The notes below the pieces were generated by a model. It saw only the letters and a program-made list of their open reading frames with translations. It ran no database searches and had not been told where the DNA came from. Positions 62,922-64,000 of a stretch of DNA of 64,000 bases are shown here, piece after piece. The stretch covers positions 355,611 through 419,610 of the forward strand of contig NZ_RKQN01000003.1 in assembly GCF_003814555.1 (NCBI RefSeq). The letters run 5' to 3'. The position numbers and the translations under genes are program-made. Position 1 is the stretch's first letter, and the number at the start of each line of letters is the position of its first letter. The stretch is from Vulcaniibacterium tengchongense. Its GTDB lineage: Bacteria; Pseudomonadota; Gammaproteobacteria; Xanthomonadales; Xanthomonadaceae.

Positions 62922-64000
62922 ATGCGCCTACTGCGTCCCTCCCTGCTCGCCCTGGCCCTGCTCGGCCTGGGCGCCTGCCGCTCCGAAGCCCCGGCGCCCG
63001 CGCCCGGCGCCGCCGCGCCCGCCGCCGTCCCTGCCAGCGCCGAGGTCGATCCCGCCGTGGAAGCCCGCTTCGCCGATCTGTCCAAGCGCTGGCTCGAGGG
63101 CTGGCTGCGCCTCAACCCGGTCGCGGCCACGCAGATCGGCGAGCACGCCTACGACGACCAGGTCGACGACCTCAGCGCCGCCGGCCGGCAGAAGCAGATC
63201 GACTTCTCGAAGCGGCTGCTGGCCGAGCTCGACGCGATCGACGTGACCCGGTTGTCGCGCGAGAACCAGATCGACGCGGCGATCCTGCGCAACCAGCTGC
63301 GCTCGGACGTCTGGACGCTGGAGACGCTGCAGAGCTGGGCCTGGGACCCGCAGGTCTACAACGGCCTGGCCGGCGGCGCGATCTACAACCTGATGGCGCG
63401 CGAGTTCGCGCCGCTGCCGCAGCGGCTGAAGTCGGCGACCGCGCGGATGGAGAAGATCCCGGCGATCTTCGCCCGGATGCGCGAGAACCTGGATCCGAAC
63501 CGGGTGCCGAGGATCCACGCCGAGACGGTGGCGAAGCAGAACGCCGGCGTGCTCAGCCTGATCGACACCTTCATCGCGCCGAACGCCGGCCAGCTCCACG
63601 GCGCCGACCGCACGCGCCTGGACGCCGCGGTCGCCGGCCTGCGCAAGGCGGTGGCCGAGCAGCAGGCCTGGCTGGACGAGACCCTGGTGCCGAACGCCAA
63701 GGGCGACTTCCGCCTCGGCCAGACCCTGTACGACGAGAAGCTGCAGTACTCGCTGAACTCCTCGCTGTCGCGCGCCGAGATCAAGCGGCGCGCCGAGGCC
63801 GAGCTGGAGCGCGTGCGCGGCGAGATGTACCGGATCGCGCAGAAGGTGCTGAAGGACAAGCCGGACGCGCCGGCGCTGCCGGACCAACCCGATGCCGCGC
63901 AGCAGCAGAAGGCGATCGAGGCGGCGCTGGAGCTGGCCTACGCCGAGCGCCCCGCGCGCGACCAGGTGGTCGACTTCGCCAAGCGCACCCTGGCCGACGC
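62922..64000 (+). CDS. DUF885-family lipoprotein, cut by the right window edge
   Basis: The first 359 codons of a DUF885 protein, usually about 600 residues. A lipobox LGLGACRSE (Cys about 19) suggests an outer-membrane or periplasmic lipoprotein. The family is thought to have a zinc-peptidase fold, though the HExxE motif would lie beyond the edge. Visible conserved parts: RWLEGWLRLNPVAATQIGEH, RENQIDAAILRNQLRSDVWT, NGLAGGAIYNLMAREFAPLP and FRLGQTLYDEKLQYSLNSSL. A proline/alanine-rich linker follows the lipobox. Confidence 0.85.
   Translation, partial: MRLLRPSLLALALLGLGACRSEAPAPAPGAAAPAAVPASAEVDPAVEARFADLSKRWLEGWLRLNPVAATQIGEHAYDDQVDDLSAAGRQKQIDFSKRLLAELDAIDVTRLSRENQIDAAILRNQLRSDVWTLETLQSWAWDPQVYNGLAGGAIYNLMAREFAPLPQRLKSATARMEKIPAIFARMRENLDPNRVPRIHAETVAKQNAGVLSLIDTFIAPNAGQLHGADRTRLDAAVAGLRKAVAEQQAWLDETLVPNAKGDFRLGQTLYDEKLQYSLNSSLSRAEIKRRAEAELERVRGEMYRIAQKVLKDKPDAPALPDQPDAAQQQKAIEAALELAYAERPARDQVVDFAKRTLAD

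Overview
The window is about 64 kb of very GC-rich chromosome, with long spurious reading frames on the opposite strand of most real genes. Gene content and order point to a gammaproteobacterium of the Xanthomonadaceae (Lysobacter-like): the pyrG-kdsA-eno-ftsB-ispD-ispF-truD / surE-pcm-yqaA-nlpD neighbourhood, parE, hutG, gorA, a subclass B3 metallo-beta-lactamase-like enzyme, and the small CCCTCTCCCG palindromes seen between genes in this family. No rRNA, tRNA or CRISPR array was seen.

Region 1 (1-17675) is core genome. It holds RNA modification and ribosome factors (rlmE, yhbY, truD), isoprenoid precursor synthesis (ispD, ispF), glycolysis (eno), lipid A core sugar synthesis (kdsA), CTP synthesis (pyrG), division (ftsB, nlpD), stationary-phase repair (surE, pcm), topoisomerase IV subunit ParE, histidine breakdown (hutG) and glutathione reductase. 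Many neighbours overlap by four bases (ATGA), so several stretches are probably translationally coupled.

Region 2 (about 17.7-41.5 kb) is the accessory heart of the window: a contact-dependent inhibition (CDI) / two-partner secretion locus, read on the minus strand. From high to low coordinate it runs cdiB, a 3648-residue cdiA, two intact PoNi-type immunity genes, and then a 9-kb graveyard of displaced C-terminal cassettes. CdiA ends in a PD-(D/E)XK nuclease domain of the PoNe type. The cassette area contains a third, frameshifted PoNi gene with a stub of its own PoNe toxin, a decayed IS transposase, an Imm11-type gene broken in a 7-base homopolymer, an orphan cdiA 3' module carrying an HNH-like nuclease toxin, two 308-residue proteins of unrecognised family that sit exactly where immunity genes should, and two further stubs. 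The orphan HNH module shares about 1.35 kb of near-identical sequence with cdiA, ending exactly at a YGEQFNRQLHP boundary motif. One recombination event there would exchange the deployed toxin.

Region 3 (41.7-64 kb) returns to ordinary genome: a D-amino-acid dehydrogenase-like oxidase, a DUF418 membrane protein, SlyD, two tandem NlpC/P60 cell-wall hydrolases, a thioesterase, the metallo-beta-lactamase-like enzyme coupled to a NUDIX hydrolase, a dicarboxylate/amino-acid symporter, alkaline phosphatase, a HemJ/CopD-like protein, an intracellular PHB depolymerase, a PadR regulator coupled to a HAAS-type sensor protein, a histone H1-like lysine-rich protein, a periplasmic cyclophilin, SpeG and a truncated DUF885 protein at the right edge.
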